DNA of 22,500 bases from NCBI GenBank assembly GCA_009760855.2, contig WPIO01000085.1, forward strand, positions 312,501 to 335,000, read 5' to 3'. Both the position numbers and the translations under genes were made by a program. The DNA comes from Cristatella mucedo. Its lineage: Eukaryota > Bryozoa > Phylactolaemata > Cristatellidae. The notes under the pieces were generated by a model. The model saw nothing but the letters and a program-made list of their open reading frames with translations, was not told where the DNA came from and searched no databases. Positions 1-9,412 of this stretch are shown here, piece by piece. Each line of letters begins with the position of its first letter. Position 1 is the stretch's first letter.

Positions 1-150
1 CGATTTTCCTGGGATTTGCTCCTTGGATTAACTACTATAAGCTCGGTTAGCAACTGAGGCTGAATCAGGCTTCAAAAAGCCTTATAATAATACTAAAAAT
101 GTTAGTAAGTCTTTCGTGTAGTTCGTAAGGGAATTTAGTATTGCCGAGCT

Positions 151-300
151 GGTTTGGTCTAGCGGTTAAGGTGCTCGCCCCGACCAAGGTCTGGCCGAGG
201 TCGTGGGCTCGAGCCCCGCGGCATATGTGAAGCGCCTGAATAGAGATTAAGTTCTCTTAGGGTATTATGCAAATGAATGATATGATTTTTTTTTATTGCT
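151..300 (+). mobile_element. SINE A copy (tRNA-derived)
   Basis: The tRNA-like head has an A-box-like TGGTCTAGCGG and a B-box-like GGCTCGAGCC, the Pol III internal promoter order. A body follows (AAGCGCCTGAATAGAG), then the 3' motif GAGATTAAGTTCTC and an AT-rich tail. The same modules recur at 8085-8296 and, reversed, at 7583-7676. Confidence 0.75.
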
Positions 301-886
301 TTAGTATCTCTTAAGGCGTTTTATAATTCACTGCACGACAATCAATAACCAATAGCTAATAAAAAGCCAGGCATCGCGCTCAGTAAAGTAAGCGAGCACA
401 GGTGGACAGTATAGAGAACAGTAATATAAGTACAGTATAGAGAATCACCCGTGGGATCGTTCAGGGAAGCGCTTAGGCTGTCTCTCTCTCTCTCTCCGCC
501 GTCACCGGTGGGTACAACTTCCGCTTAGTAACAAGCACTCGATCGTACGCGGGTATGAATGAGAGCAACCGGAAGGACGCTGCGCTCAGGCGCGAGCACC
601 GTCACGTGACCCGGACACGCGACGACGACGGCGGCTCGGCTCTGTGCGGTGGTGCGCGGAGGTTTACAACTTCCTTTAGAACTTCCTGCCTTAACAGCAG
701 GAGATGCTGTGCTGCCAGTCGTTAATGAGTTCCTAGCTCTGGGTGCATAGTAGCTGAAGGCGCAGTCTTCAAAGGGATTTGAAATTAGTCAGGGGCGCAT
801 GTAATCGAGCAGACTTTGAAGAGCGGGCGGTGGGTAGAGAAGCCTGCTGCAAAAGTGAATTCAGCTAGGTAGGCCGGAGTAAGAGA
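301..886. other. No gene seen
   Basis: AT-richer sequence followed by mixed sequence, with a short (CT)n at about 480-496. No coherent coding frame or recognisable repeat. Confidence 0.5.
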
Positions 887-1166
887 ATACCTCCCTCCCT
901 GCCCTCTCTCCTTGCCCCCTCTCCCTGTCCCCTCTCCCTGCCCCCTCTCCCTTCCCCCTCTCTCTCTCTCTCCCTCTCCCCCTCTCTCTCCTCTCCTGCC
1001 CTCTCTCTCCTTCTATCCCCCTTTCTCTCCCCCTCTCTCCCCTCCCCTCTCTTCCCTTTCCCCCTCTCCCCTCCCCCTCTCCCCCTCTCTATCCCCCTCT
1101 CTCTTCTTCTCTACCCCTCTCTTCTCTCTCTCCCCTCTTTCTCCTATCGCCCTCTCTCGCTCTCGC

Positions 1167-1220
<54 letters not shown>

Positions 1221-1221
1221 C
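887..1221. repeat. CT-rich polypyrimidine tract
   Basis: About 335 bp of C and T on the plus strand with occasional G or A, ending in a pure (CT)n run at about 1178-1218. Proline/serine/leucine frames across it are composition artefacts. Confidence 0.95.
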
Positions 1222-1634
1222 TCTATCCCACTCTCCACCGTCTCGGCCCCCCCCAGTCGGACCGGGCAGCCTAATGCTAAGGACTCTCCCTAGCCAGAGC
1301 CACTAGAGTCTTCCTTCGGCTGTCCCTCTTTTTTTGACAAAGTACTCTTCTCTCTGAGTGAGTTGTGGGCGCAGAGTGCACAGCAGAGTGGGCAGAAGTT
1401 CACCTCCCCTTTTCTGTCACCTGCTGAAGACGCTAATTCTACCGCGGTATGTTCGTTTGTCAATACGATCTGCCAGGCGATAGAATAGCCATTTTCATAG
1501 GATAACTGGCATTGTGCAACGGCTGAGCGTTGCCCCCCACCCCGGCGGTCCGGAGTAAAGCTGCAAAGTGATTGGCTGACTTCTCTCCCAGCTCGGCGTG
1601 CCTTTTCGTCGCCTACGAACAGCAGGTGCGACCA

Positions 1635-1675
<41 letters not shown>

Positions 1676-2089
1676 TGTACGCAAGAAAATAGTGTTAAGG
1701 AAAGATGAGTTTTCGGCGTCTTTTTAAGCGTCGTCAAATTAGATCGCGCGACGTCGTGAGTACCGGGTTTAGGGTGCATGTGAACTGGAGGCTCTCCAAA
1801 TGGCTGGGCGTTGGTTGGGTGTGGCGAAGCTAAATGACTTGAGGCAGAAGCCTGAGCGCCCGAGACCCGCGATCCCCGAATCCGTGGCGGGGATTGCGCG
1901 ACGCATTTAGGCTGGAACAAGAGTATTCAGAGATCTGTGCACGAGGGACCCACGACTAAAATTGATACGGTGCTTGGAATAGGGGTCCAGCCAAGGGAGA
2001 GCGAATTCGGTAAGAAGTGTAGGAACGTAGGTGGAAGGTCGTAGGTCGGTAAGACGCGAGGAGTAGACGCAGGTTCTACGCTAACGGCA
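1222..2089. other. No gene seen
   Basis: Apart from the CGG array, this is unique-looking sequence without a recognisable coding frame or repeat family. Confidence 0.5.
1635..1675. repeat. (CGG)n microsatellite, about 13 units
   Basis: An uninterrupted CGG/GGC run on the plus strand. No gene is assigned around it. Confidence 0.95.
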
Positions 2090-2290
2090 GCCAAGCTTGG
2101 CTGCAGAGTTGTGCACCAACTCTAAGCATTTCCTCGCACAGGCCAGCGATTAGTGAGATTAGACCTGCGATTAGCGAGTCGGAAAAGTCTAGACGAGACG
2201 TCACAGATGCATGGACCGGCTTGGCTGCGGTATTCTTGTCTGAGCAGACCTGAACTTCTGCTGCAATGGTGCACAGCAGAAAGTAGTTTA
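2090..2290 (-). pseudogene. Decayed LINE family 1 reverse-transcriptase C-terminal remnant
   Basis: The minus-strand frame contains VHASVTSRLDFSDSLIAGL, the diverged counterpart of VHAFVTSRLDFCNTLLAGLP at 5406-5465. It then loses similarity over a duplicated LISLIAGL segment. This is an old 5'- and 3'-truncated piece with no tail visible. The upstream GGA array (2320-2417) is read through in this frame and is not coding. Confidence 0.6.
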
Positions 2291-2319
2291 GGCTTGACTG
2301 TGTACCCGATGTAAGCACG

Positions 2320-2417
2320 AGGAGGAGGAGGAGGAGGAGGAGGAGGAGGAGGGGGAGGAGGAGGAGGAGGAGGAGGAGGAGGAGGAGGAGGAAGAGGAGG
2401 AGGAGGAGGAGGAAGAG
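2320..2417. repeat. (GGA)n microsatellite
   Basis: About 98 bp of GGA/GAG with a few GGG and GAA interruptions. It is purine-only on the plus strand. Confidence 0.95.
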
Positions 2418-2861
2418 AGCAGGATGAGGCATCCCTTAATCAGTGTCAGAAGCATTCCTCGATTCAATGGATTAGCTAGCAGCCAAACGATCACCCGAAG
2501 CTGATCGATGATCGAATGATGACCGAATGGTGCAGGTCTTGTAAGGTCAAGGGACAGCACCGGCCGGCCGGCCGGCATTCGTTGGCCGGATCAAGCCCTC
2601 AAGGCAAGCCCGGATTTTCAGGGCAGAGAAAGGCAGCGATCTGTCTTGGGCTTATTCTTCTTCGGTATTATTCGTAGTGAGAGTAATCGTAAGACAATGG
2701 GCCACGATAAGGCCAAGCAAATAGCGAACCGACATTCGCCGTCACTGGGCCGTCATCTGATCAGTCGCCTGTCAATCGTCGTTTTGCAGAGGTCGTCATG
2801 ACAACAGTACAATAGTCCCGCGTAACTGGCGAAGGGACAACATTTCCAAGAGCCCGGATGG
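2418..2861. other. No gene seen
   Basis: Unique-looking sequence with one GGCCGG palindromic run at about 2562-2577. No coding signal. Confidence 0.5.
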
Positions 2862-3051
2862 TGAGCCGCGATGGCGCACTAGGTAAGGCGGTTGCTTTCA
2901 CGACCTCGGTCCCGAGGTCACGTGTGTTCGATTCCTGCGGTGGGCGATTCTTTATCGCCACTGCAAGCGGTGGTGATAGCCGTAAAGGCTCTTCTGTTGC
3001 TATACAAAAGAGGCTGTTTAGTCAGCTAGGATTTATTTTTATTTATTTATG
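2862..3051 (+). mobile_element. SINE B copy (tRNA-derived, second family)
   Basis: The A-box-like TGGCGCACTAGG (2872-2883) and an excellent B box GTTCGATTCC (2926-2935) define a tRNA-like head. The body contains GCGATTCTTTATCGCC and GAGGCTGTTTAGTCAGCT, and the tail is (ATTT)n. It is unrelated to SINE A beyond the head. Confidence 0.75.
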
Positions 3052-3389
3052 CTCCTCACCTCTCGTTGGCCGTTACTAATAAGGTCTTGCTCGATAGTCT
3101 TAAACTTCCGTCGTCGGCTAGTCTACCTGGATTAAAAACAGATAGCTTGGTTCTTTATCTAAATCCGAGGCTGCTGTACAGACAGACATCAGCCCCCCTG
3201 TCAGTCTGCTGTCTGTCTTTTGTCTATCTGATGCTTCCGCTGCCACGTTACCCTCGCCGCCCTTCGCCCTTTAGTTCTCGATGCTCTTTTGTGTTGGCGC
3301 TCAGTGGGCGCGAGACCACCGGACTCAGAGGACGTCGGCTACCGTCTGTCTTACACAAGCATAGCCGCAAAAATGACTGCAATGATATG

Positions 3390-3413
3390 GCTCTCTCTCT
3401 CTCTCTCTCTCTC
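3390..3413. repeat. (CT)n microsatellite
   Basis: 12 uninterrupted CT units. Confidence 0.9.
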
Positions 3414-3511
3414 GCCTCGGATTTCGGAAGTCGAACGTTCAGCTCCCGACGGACTACAGCACGGCATTTCTTTTCTTTCTAGCGCAGCATCGATGACCCT
3501 TAGCAACTGAT

Positions 3512-3535
3512 ACCCGTATCAATATCGATACGGGT
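3512..3535. repeat. Hairpin, 9-bp stem
   Basis: ACCCGTATC (3512-3520) pairs with GATACGGGT (3527-3535) across a 6-nt loop. It is isolated, with no U-tract to suggest a terminator. Confidence 0.6.
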
Positions 3536-4489
3536 TCTCCACCGCTTTAAGTCTCCCAGGGCCCAGCTGTGTACGCTCGTTTCGCTTATATCTATGAGTC
3601 GCGATAAGTGACCGAAAGGACCGCTTGTTGGCTGCTGTTGCCGCTGCTCACCTCTCTATGGAGATGCCTTAAAGGAAGGCTTTGATACGTTTTGGTTAGT
3701 AGTCAGTTTTGTAAAGTATATTTATAGTTAGTTCTGCGTGTTTTTTATAGGTTTTTTTATTTTTGTTAGCAGTTAGTTTCGCCGTTTAACAACGCTGTCA
3801 CTTGCGATCTCAGTGTGCCGCTGTAATGGCGTGCTTAGCGTGCCTAGACGGGGCTAAAACGCAGACGGCTGCATTCGGGAATGGCTTCAGTGAAGGCAGC
3901 TGCCACCGGTGCTCTCAAAAAGTTCCAGACAGCCGGCTGCCGGCATCTCAGGGGGGGTCAGGGGTTAGTAAGTTTACACATACGAGTGACCGGACTTGGA
4001 CGGAGGACGTGCGATCGAACTAGTACAGCAAAACAGCCGAATACCTCAATGGGGCTAAACGGGGCAGCATTGGTACAGGAAAAAGGGGGAGGGGCGCCAC
4101 AGCAGCCGGGAAGGGGCTAGGATCGGTAACGGAAAGAAAACGGAAGTAACCGAAACGAAAACGGAAAGGCGGCGCCACTGATTGGTTCGGCAGCAGCGAG
4201 GGAGTGCGTGCGCCTGCTTGCCGCGTAGAGGCCGCTGGAGTGCAAAGACCACCGGGTCGCCCGAGCTTGTAGCCGGAAGTAGGCGGGTAGGATCAATATC
4301 TATAAAAGAAAACCGAGGCAGAAACGTGCCAAAAAAGAGACTGAGATCGTGGATATCGTGGAACATTGGAGCCGGCAGTAGCGGCTAGACCGGTAGCCGG
4401 AAGTAGACAGGTAGCCGAAAGGAACAGACCCCGCCCCGGTCTTAACCGAGCGCAGCTTTAAAAAAAAGAAGTGAAAGCAACGTCGGTGC

Positions 4490-4960
4490 TGGCTAGCGCT
4501 CGCAGCTAGCAGCGGAGACGTCGCCACGGCGGAGACTTCCGGGCATGCGCACCGGCAGCCAGCGGCGGCGGCGGCGGCCTGAGCGAGCGAGCGAGCTGCG
4601 ACGAACGACGAGGGACGGCGACGACGAGCGCAGGCGGCGAGCTCCTCCGATCGATCTCGCAGCTGCGGAGCCGACGTCGTTTTCGAGGGGGTCGTAGGTC
4701 ATAGTTCGCGCTGCTTCGAATGCGCCCTCGGCACTGCCCTCGGCACTGCCCTCGGCAGCGGCGGCGGCGAGCAGCGTGCGACCAATCAATCGAGCGAGGA
4801 GCCTATTTTCGTTTCGCATTTTCGTGCGCCCGCGCCACTCAACTTTCATTGGCTGCAGTTGCAGCGGCCGGGCGGAGGACCGCGTCGCGGAGATGACGTC
4901 ATCGGCCTAACGAAGTAACGAATCCAGCGTGCGACAACGGAGCCGAGGCGTTATATTGAG
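4490..4960. promoter_or_regulatory. CpG-rich candidate promoter region, gene unknown
   Basis: Contains an NRF1-like GCATGCGCA (4544-4552), CCAAT-type ATTGG/CCAAT motifs near 4779 and 4849, and a perfect CRE palindrome TGACGTCA (4894-4901). CCGGAAGT ETS-type motifs lie upstream at 4273 and 4397, each inside a similar GTAGCCGGAAGTAG phrase. A 12-bp unit CTCGGCACTGCC repeats at about 4730-4756. No exon can be attached on either strand. Confidence 0.3.
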
Positions 4961-5282
4961 GACTCGGGCCGCCTGGCAAAGGTTTGCGTCTAACCGCAGT
5001 CATATGGTCTGCAACCCGTAAAAAGCTGAATTTCGCTGGCGGCACCGTTTCCTCGCAGACCTTTCAGGGGGTTTGCGATGTCCCCGGCAGCAGCGGCGGG
5101 GGGGGGGGGGGGGAGTGGTTGGGGGCGTTGTGACCTACGTATGTCGAGGCAGCAGCCTGCATGCTGCACGCAGCAGCAGCAGCTTGTATGCCATACACGG
5201 ATACCAGCTTGGATGCTCCTAAGCTGCTCCTAAGTCTGCACACGAGATTTCTTATTTGTCCTCCGGCTTTTTAAATTAAAAT
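4961..5282. other. No gene seen
   Basis: Holds the poly-G run and a short CAG cluster (5170-5182). Otherwise unique-looking. Confidence 0.5.
5098..5113. repeat. Poly-G run
   Basis: 16 consecutive G, flanked by CAGCAGCGGC and GTGGTTGGGGG. A second run of 13 G lies at 18332-18344. Confidence 0.9.
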
Positions 5283-5946
5283 GTCACATTCCAAAGTGAC
5301 CTCTCGTTAGACGACCATATCAGCTCCACAGTCAAATCCGCCTATTTTCAGCTTCATAACTTTGGTAAAATTCGGGCTTGTTTAGATAAGGATACCACGT
5401 CCAAGTTGGTCCATGCATTCGTGACATCCCGTCTCGACTTCTGCAACACACTGCTCGCTGGCCTACCAGCATGTGCGATCAGGCGATTGCAGCTTGTGCA
5501 AAACTCCGCAGCTAGGCTTGTCTGTCGTGAGCGTCGCAGTTGCCACATTACTCCACTTCTCGCCGACCTGCACTGGCTACCAGTCAAGCAACGGATTGAC
5601 TTCAAGGTTTTGTCATTCACTTTTAGGTCCCTTCATTCTATGGCTCCAGCCTATCTCTCAGATCTACTCCCCCATCAGGCCAAGCATCGTACAACCCGCT
5701 TTTCAGAGTCCAACAGTCTAGAAATACCTCGTACAAACCTTAAATTCTTTGGAGACCGTGCATTTAGTTCGTATGCTCCTGTGCATGTCACCCCTAACCA
5801 TGGTATTCATTTTGTTTGTTTTTCAAGCATGATTTTACTTACCATTCAATTGCATTTCACTTTGTAGCAAAATTAAAAGCAAATGTAGAGAGAGATTAAG
5901 TTCTCTGAGGGCGCTTTATCAAGTGCATTATTATTATTATTATTAT
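5283..5946 (+). pseudogene. LINE family 1 copy (CR1/L2-like), 5'-truncated and internally deleted
   Basis: An open frame from about 5283 (VTFQSDLSLDDHIS) runs through SAYFQL, LVHAFVTSRLDFCN, LQLVQNSAARLV, HITPLLADLHWLPVKQRIDF, MAPAYLSDLLPHQAKHRTTR and FGDRAFSSYAP. This is the characteristic C-terminal part of CR1/L2-type non-LTR reverse transcriptases. At about 5780 the expected KAWNS... end is missing and the 3' UTR begins abruptly. The 3' UTR ends with GAGATTAAGTTCTC and a (TTA)n tail. The catalytic RT core and endonuclease are absent, so the copy is dead. Confidence 0.85.
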
Positions 5947-5956
5947 GTTCAATGGA

Positions 5957-6143
5957 CCGATCTCCTCATAGAATAGAGTAGCGGCGAGCTGCCGTAATGT
6001 ATCTCCTAGAATGGGATCGCGGCGAGCTGCTGTAATGTATCTCCTAGAATGGGATCTCGGCGAGCTGCTGTAATGTATCTCCTAGAGTGGGATCGCGGCG
6101 AGCTGCTGTAATGTATCTCCTAGAATGGGATCGCGGCGAGCTG
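5957..6143. repeat. 38-bp tandem array, about 4.6 copies
   Basis: The unit begins GTAATGTATCTCCTAGAATG. Successive starts fall at 5994, 6032, 6070 and 6108, exactly 38 bp apart, with single-base differences and a diverged partial unit at the left edge. It starts about 10 bp after the (TTA)n tail of the LINE copy at 5283-5946. Confidence 0.9.
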
Positions 6144-6180
6144 TCGTCCGCTCGTCGTCGTAGGCGTTATGTATTGCGGA

Positions 6181-6325
6181 CAGCTTTCGTTGCAAACTTG
6201 GCTGTATATTCCAAGCAGTTTGTATTGCCAAAAATAGCTTAATATTCCAAACAGCTTTTGTTGCTAACTTTGATTTACATTTCAAACGTTGCTTAATGAT
6301 GCAGGCAGCTTTTGTTTCCAAACAT
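6181..6325. repeat. Degenerate 35-bp repeat, array 1 (about 4 units)
   Basis: Units beginning CAGCTTTYGTTGC start at 6181, 6216 and 6252, followed by a half-shifted copy and another CAGCTTTTG at 6306. The second half of each unit resembles GCTTTATATTNCAAA. The same unit forms the array at 7224-7450. Confidence 0.7.
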
Positions 6326-6399
6326 GTACCCCTGCCGTTAGCTATGTTTGTTAGTCCGTAAGCCACAGTCACTGGCGTCACATTTATAATGAGCCCTTC

Positions 6400-6421
6400 A
6401 TGATTGATTGATTGATTGATT
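6400..6421. repeat. (TGAT)n microsatellite
   Basis: About five tetranucleotide units. It could be the tail of an unrecognised element ending at this point. Confidence 0.85.
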
Positions 6422-6835
6422 CATCTATAGTTGGTACATTTCGGTACAGCGAAGGTTAGCGTTAAAAAGTGGAAGAGATGAGAGGTATTAATTTGATAAT
6501 TGACGTAAGCACGCATTATTTAAATTGTGCATTGAACTTAAACAAAGTGTATCTTAAAGTGTGGCCAGCAAAGGTCGGCGCTTCCAGCAGCAGCTTGACC
6601 TCTCTACACTACTACGCGTCACCCCTTTTGCTGGCGCCCGAATCGGCGCTTCCGGCGGCGCAAAATCCGGCGCATCGCAGCTTCCGCTTCCGGACCAGTT
6701 GAGTTGGCAAAGTATTGTAAAGCTACCCGAGCGAGCTTGACTTACTGGAAGTCGTGCTGCACCTGTTTTCTTGGTAAGCGATGGACGTACGTAGTCTCCT
6801 TCGCGGACGGGGCTCCGGTTTCCGCCCGCCATTGT
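6422..6835. other. No gene seen
   Basis: Unique-looking sequence between the TGAT repeat and the truncated SINE B. Short frames lack any domain. Confidence 0.5.
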
Positions 6836-6986
6836 CGGTTGCTTTCACGACCTCGGGACCGAGGTCGTGGGTTTGATTCCTGCGGTGGGCGATTCTTTAT
6901 CGCCACTGCAAGCGGTGGTGATAGCCATAAAGGCTCTTCTGTCGCTATACAAAAGGAGGCTGTTTAGTCAGCTCGGATTTATTTAT
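6836..6986 (+). mobile_element. SINE B copy, 5'-truncated
   Basis: Matches the copy at 2862-3051 from GGTTGCTTTCACG through the B box (GTTTGATTCC, 6871-6880), the body and an ATTTATT tail, with only scattered differences. The A-box part is missing. Confidence 0.75.
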
Positions 6987-7223
6987 TGTGGACCGCTCAG
7001 CTATCGCAGCTACGAACTAGGGGAAAGGAGCGAAGACACAGAGAGTAGAATGTGAGCCTTCCTATTGCGACTTCACTTCAGCACCTCACGACCCCGGTCA
7101 CGTGGTGTGGAGCCCGAGTCCGAAAGTTGGCCGGCTCGCCAGCTAGGCGGTGCTAACGAGTACGCTCGGCAGTAACGAGCGGGCCCGCAGCATTATAATG
7201 AAAAAGTGAAATTTCCCGTGATT

Positions 7224-7450
7224 TACCACGGCATGATGTATTTGCTTTATAATCCTGGCAGCATTTATCCAAAACTGTGCTTTAAATTTAAAACGGCTTT
7301 TATTGCTAGCATCCTTTTATAATGCAAACAGCTAGAACCGCAAACGCTGCTTTATATTTCGTACAGCCTCAATTGTAAACATTGCTTTATATAGTAAACA
7401 GTTTTTATTGAAAACTGTGCTTTATGTTACATGCAGCTTTTATTTCGCCT
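7224..7450. repeat. Degenerate 35-bp repeat, array 2 (about 6 units)
   Basis: Unit starts (CAGC/CGGC/CAGT) fall at 7259, 7294, 7329, 7364, 7399 and 7434, an exact 35-bp period despite heavy base divergence. The consensus resembles CAGCTTTTATTGCAAAC followed by GCTTTATATTNCAAA. A weaker unit precedes at 7224. Confidence 0.8.
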
Positions 7451-7582
7451 ACATGTCGCCTTCGAACCGCTTATGACGTAAGGAGATCGAGCGACTTATT
7501 TTTCCTATTTTCTGCTGCTAAATTGAACACGAAACGCTGGCGATAAACGCGAGTCATTCTAGGCAAGTTTTTTTGCATAAAA

Positions 7583-7676
7583 GTACATAATTCATCTCTA
7601 TAGCGCCCTAAGAGAACTTAATCTCTCTTCAGGCGCTTGACATATGCCATGTGACTCGAGCCAGCGACCCCGGCCA
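7583..7676 (-). mobile_element. SINE A copy, 5'-truncated
   Basis: Read on the minus strand it has the B-box-like GGCTCGAGTC, the body AAGCGCCTGAAGAGAG and the shared 3' motif GAGATTAAGTTCTC. The A-box part of the tRNA-like head is missing. Confidence 0.7.
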
Positions 7677-7715
7677 TCAAATTCATTCACCTTGACCTCG
7701 ATGAGAGTGAAAGTA

Positions 7716-7939
7716 ATAATAATGATAATAGTAATAATAATAACGCACTCGATAAAGCGGAGAACTCAGTCTCTTTCTACGCCCTTTACATTTGCTGCAA
7801 AGGTAACACGATCGAAAAGCTAGTGGGTAGCATGCTTAATAAACAACAAGGGTAACATGGTTAGGGGTGACATGCACAGGGTCAGCATGCAAGTGTGGTT
7901 AGTGGCAGCATGAACAGTGTCAGCATGCATAAGCACATA
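7716..7939 (-). mobile_element. LINE family 1 3' UTR copy
   Basis: On the minus strand it matches the 3' UTR of the copy at 8940-9412: repeated GCATGCTGAC and ACCCTGTGCATGTCACC phrases, TTTGCTGCAAATG, GAGACTGAGTTCTC, then a (TTA)n-type tail. No coding part remains. It lies just 3' of the minus-strand SINE A at 7583-7676. Confidence 0.75.
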
Positions 7940-7950
7940 AACGACGAATC

Positions 7951-8012
7951 AAGTAATCGCTAAAGCTCATCTGCCGCTATATAAACGAGGCTGTTGAATA
8001 AGTCGACCTTCA
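7951..8012 (+). mobile_element. SINE B 3' fragment
   Basis: The segment AAAGCTCATCTGCCGCTATA...GAGGCTGTTGAATAAGTCGA matches, with several changes, the 3' half of the two better SINE B copies. Head and tail are absent. Confidence 0.5.
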
Positions 8013-8084
8013 CTTAGCTTTCCTAGCGGGTATCACCTGTCGGCAGCTACAGGCCTCATTCTCACGAAAAGCGCACTATTGGAG

Positions 8085-8296
8085 CTGCTGCTGTTTGGCC
8101 CAGCGGTTTACGTGCTCTCGCCCCGACCAAGGTCAAGGCCGAGGTCGCGGGCTCGAGCCCGAAGCGTACGCGAAGCGCCTGAAGAGAGATTGAGTTCTCT
8201 TGGGGTGCTATGCGAATGCTATATAAATATATAAATATATAATATAAATATATAAATATATATATATAATATAAATATATAAATGCTATGCGAATG
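8085..8296 (+). mobile_element. SINE A copy with expanded AT tail
   Basis: A-box-like TGGCCCAGCGG, B-box-like GGCTCGAGCC, body and the 3' motif GAGATTGAGTTCTC are all present. The tail motif GCTATGCGAATG occurs twice (8207-8218 and 8285-8296) around a (TA/TAAA)n expansion. Confidence 0.75.
8219..8284. repeat. (TA/TAAA)n AT-rich microsatellite
   Basis: Imperfect ATATAAATATATAAAT repeats inside the tail of the SINE A copy at 8085-8296. Confidence 0.9.
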
Positions 8297-8460
8297 AATT
8301 ACACATTTTCATTCTACGAGCTGCTTCACAACAGCCACTCATTGCAAGAATAATTTTCTGCAGACTTAGAGACTGAGAGAGACAAGGTCGGAGGACAAGA
8401 CGGATGGAAAGGGAAAGTGGGACAGCAGAGGGAGAGTGGAAACAGATCTGGAGATAGGGT

Positions 8461-8834
<374 letters not shown>

Positions 8835-8939
8835 CAAAGAGGCTGCTGCACGGTTTCGCCACCCAAAGCTGCCCGGATGCTCAATGAAACAGCCGAGGAG
8901 CAGACCTCTTGCGCTGCTGTCTGCCGCTGGATCTGACCG

Positions 8940-9412
8940 CATCAGATCTCGTGCCCCATCAGGCTAAGCATCGTACTACCCACTTTTCGGAATCTAATGT
9001 ATTTACCTATACCTCGTGCGAACATCAAGTCCTCTGGAGACCATGCCTTTAGTTCGTGTGCTCCCAAAGCCTGGAACTCATTTCCGACTTACGTCACGAC
9101 AACCCATGACTTGACCTTGACCGCATGTGATGAGAAGCTAAAAGCGAATCTATTTATCACAGCTTTTAGTGGGTCCATGCGATCCGACCTTTATGTGCTT
9201 ATGCGTGCTGACACTGTGCATGCTGCTGCGACTAACCATACTTGCACGCTGACCCTGTGCAAGTGACCTCTAACTATGCTATGCTTGTTGTCATGAACCA
9301 TGCTACCACTAACCATTCGATCGTCGTGCTTCCTTTGCAGCAAATGGAAAGTGCTTATAAAGAGATTGAGTTCTCCGAGGAGGCTATAACCACGTATTAT
9401 TATTATTATTGT
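8940..9412 (+). pseudogene. LINE family 1 copy, 5'-truncated
   Basis: Begins within the sequence encoding LLPHQAKHRTT and is frameshifted near 8990. It continues as ANIKSSGDHAFSSCAPKAWN and a coherent C-terminus to a stop after TLCK at 9264-9266. The 3' UTR runs to GAGATTGAGTTCTC and a (TTA)n tail at about 9397-9411. Compared with the 5283 copy, it retains the KAWNSFPTYVTTT segment deleted there. Confidence 0.8.

Larger units (their letters stand above)
3052..4489. other. No gene recognised
   Basis: Short frames only. A cysteine-containing 73-codon frame at 3802-4023 matches no family I know. A T-rich, TTAG-rich stretch lies at 3690-3785. Two similar GTAGCCGGAAGTAG phrases lie near 4270 and 4394. 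Confidence 0.45.

Noticed and set aside
912-1274. Proline/serine-rich protein
   Set aside because: It is the translation of the CT-rich tract and shows no domain or splice context.
2076-2578. Poly-leucine or poly-serine proteins on the minus strand
   Set aside because: They come from the GGA array. Only the LINE remnant within 2090-2290 has recognisable similarity.
2862-2960. Functional tRNA gene
   Set aside because: A and B boxes are present, but acceptor-stem pairing is not evident and the body continues as a dispersed element found again at 6836.
3802-4120. Two overlapping short plus-strand frames, one with several cysteines
   Set aside because: No recognised family, no splice or promoter support, and both are short; recorded only as unassigned sequence.
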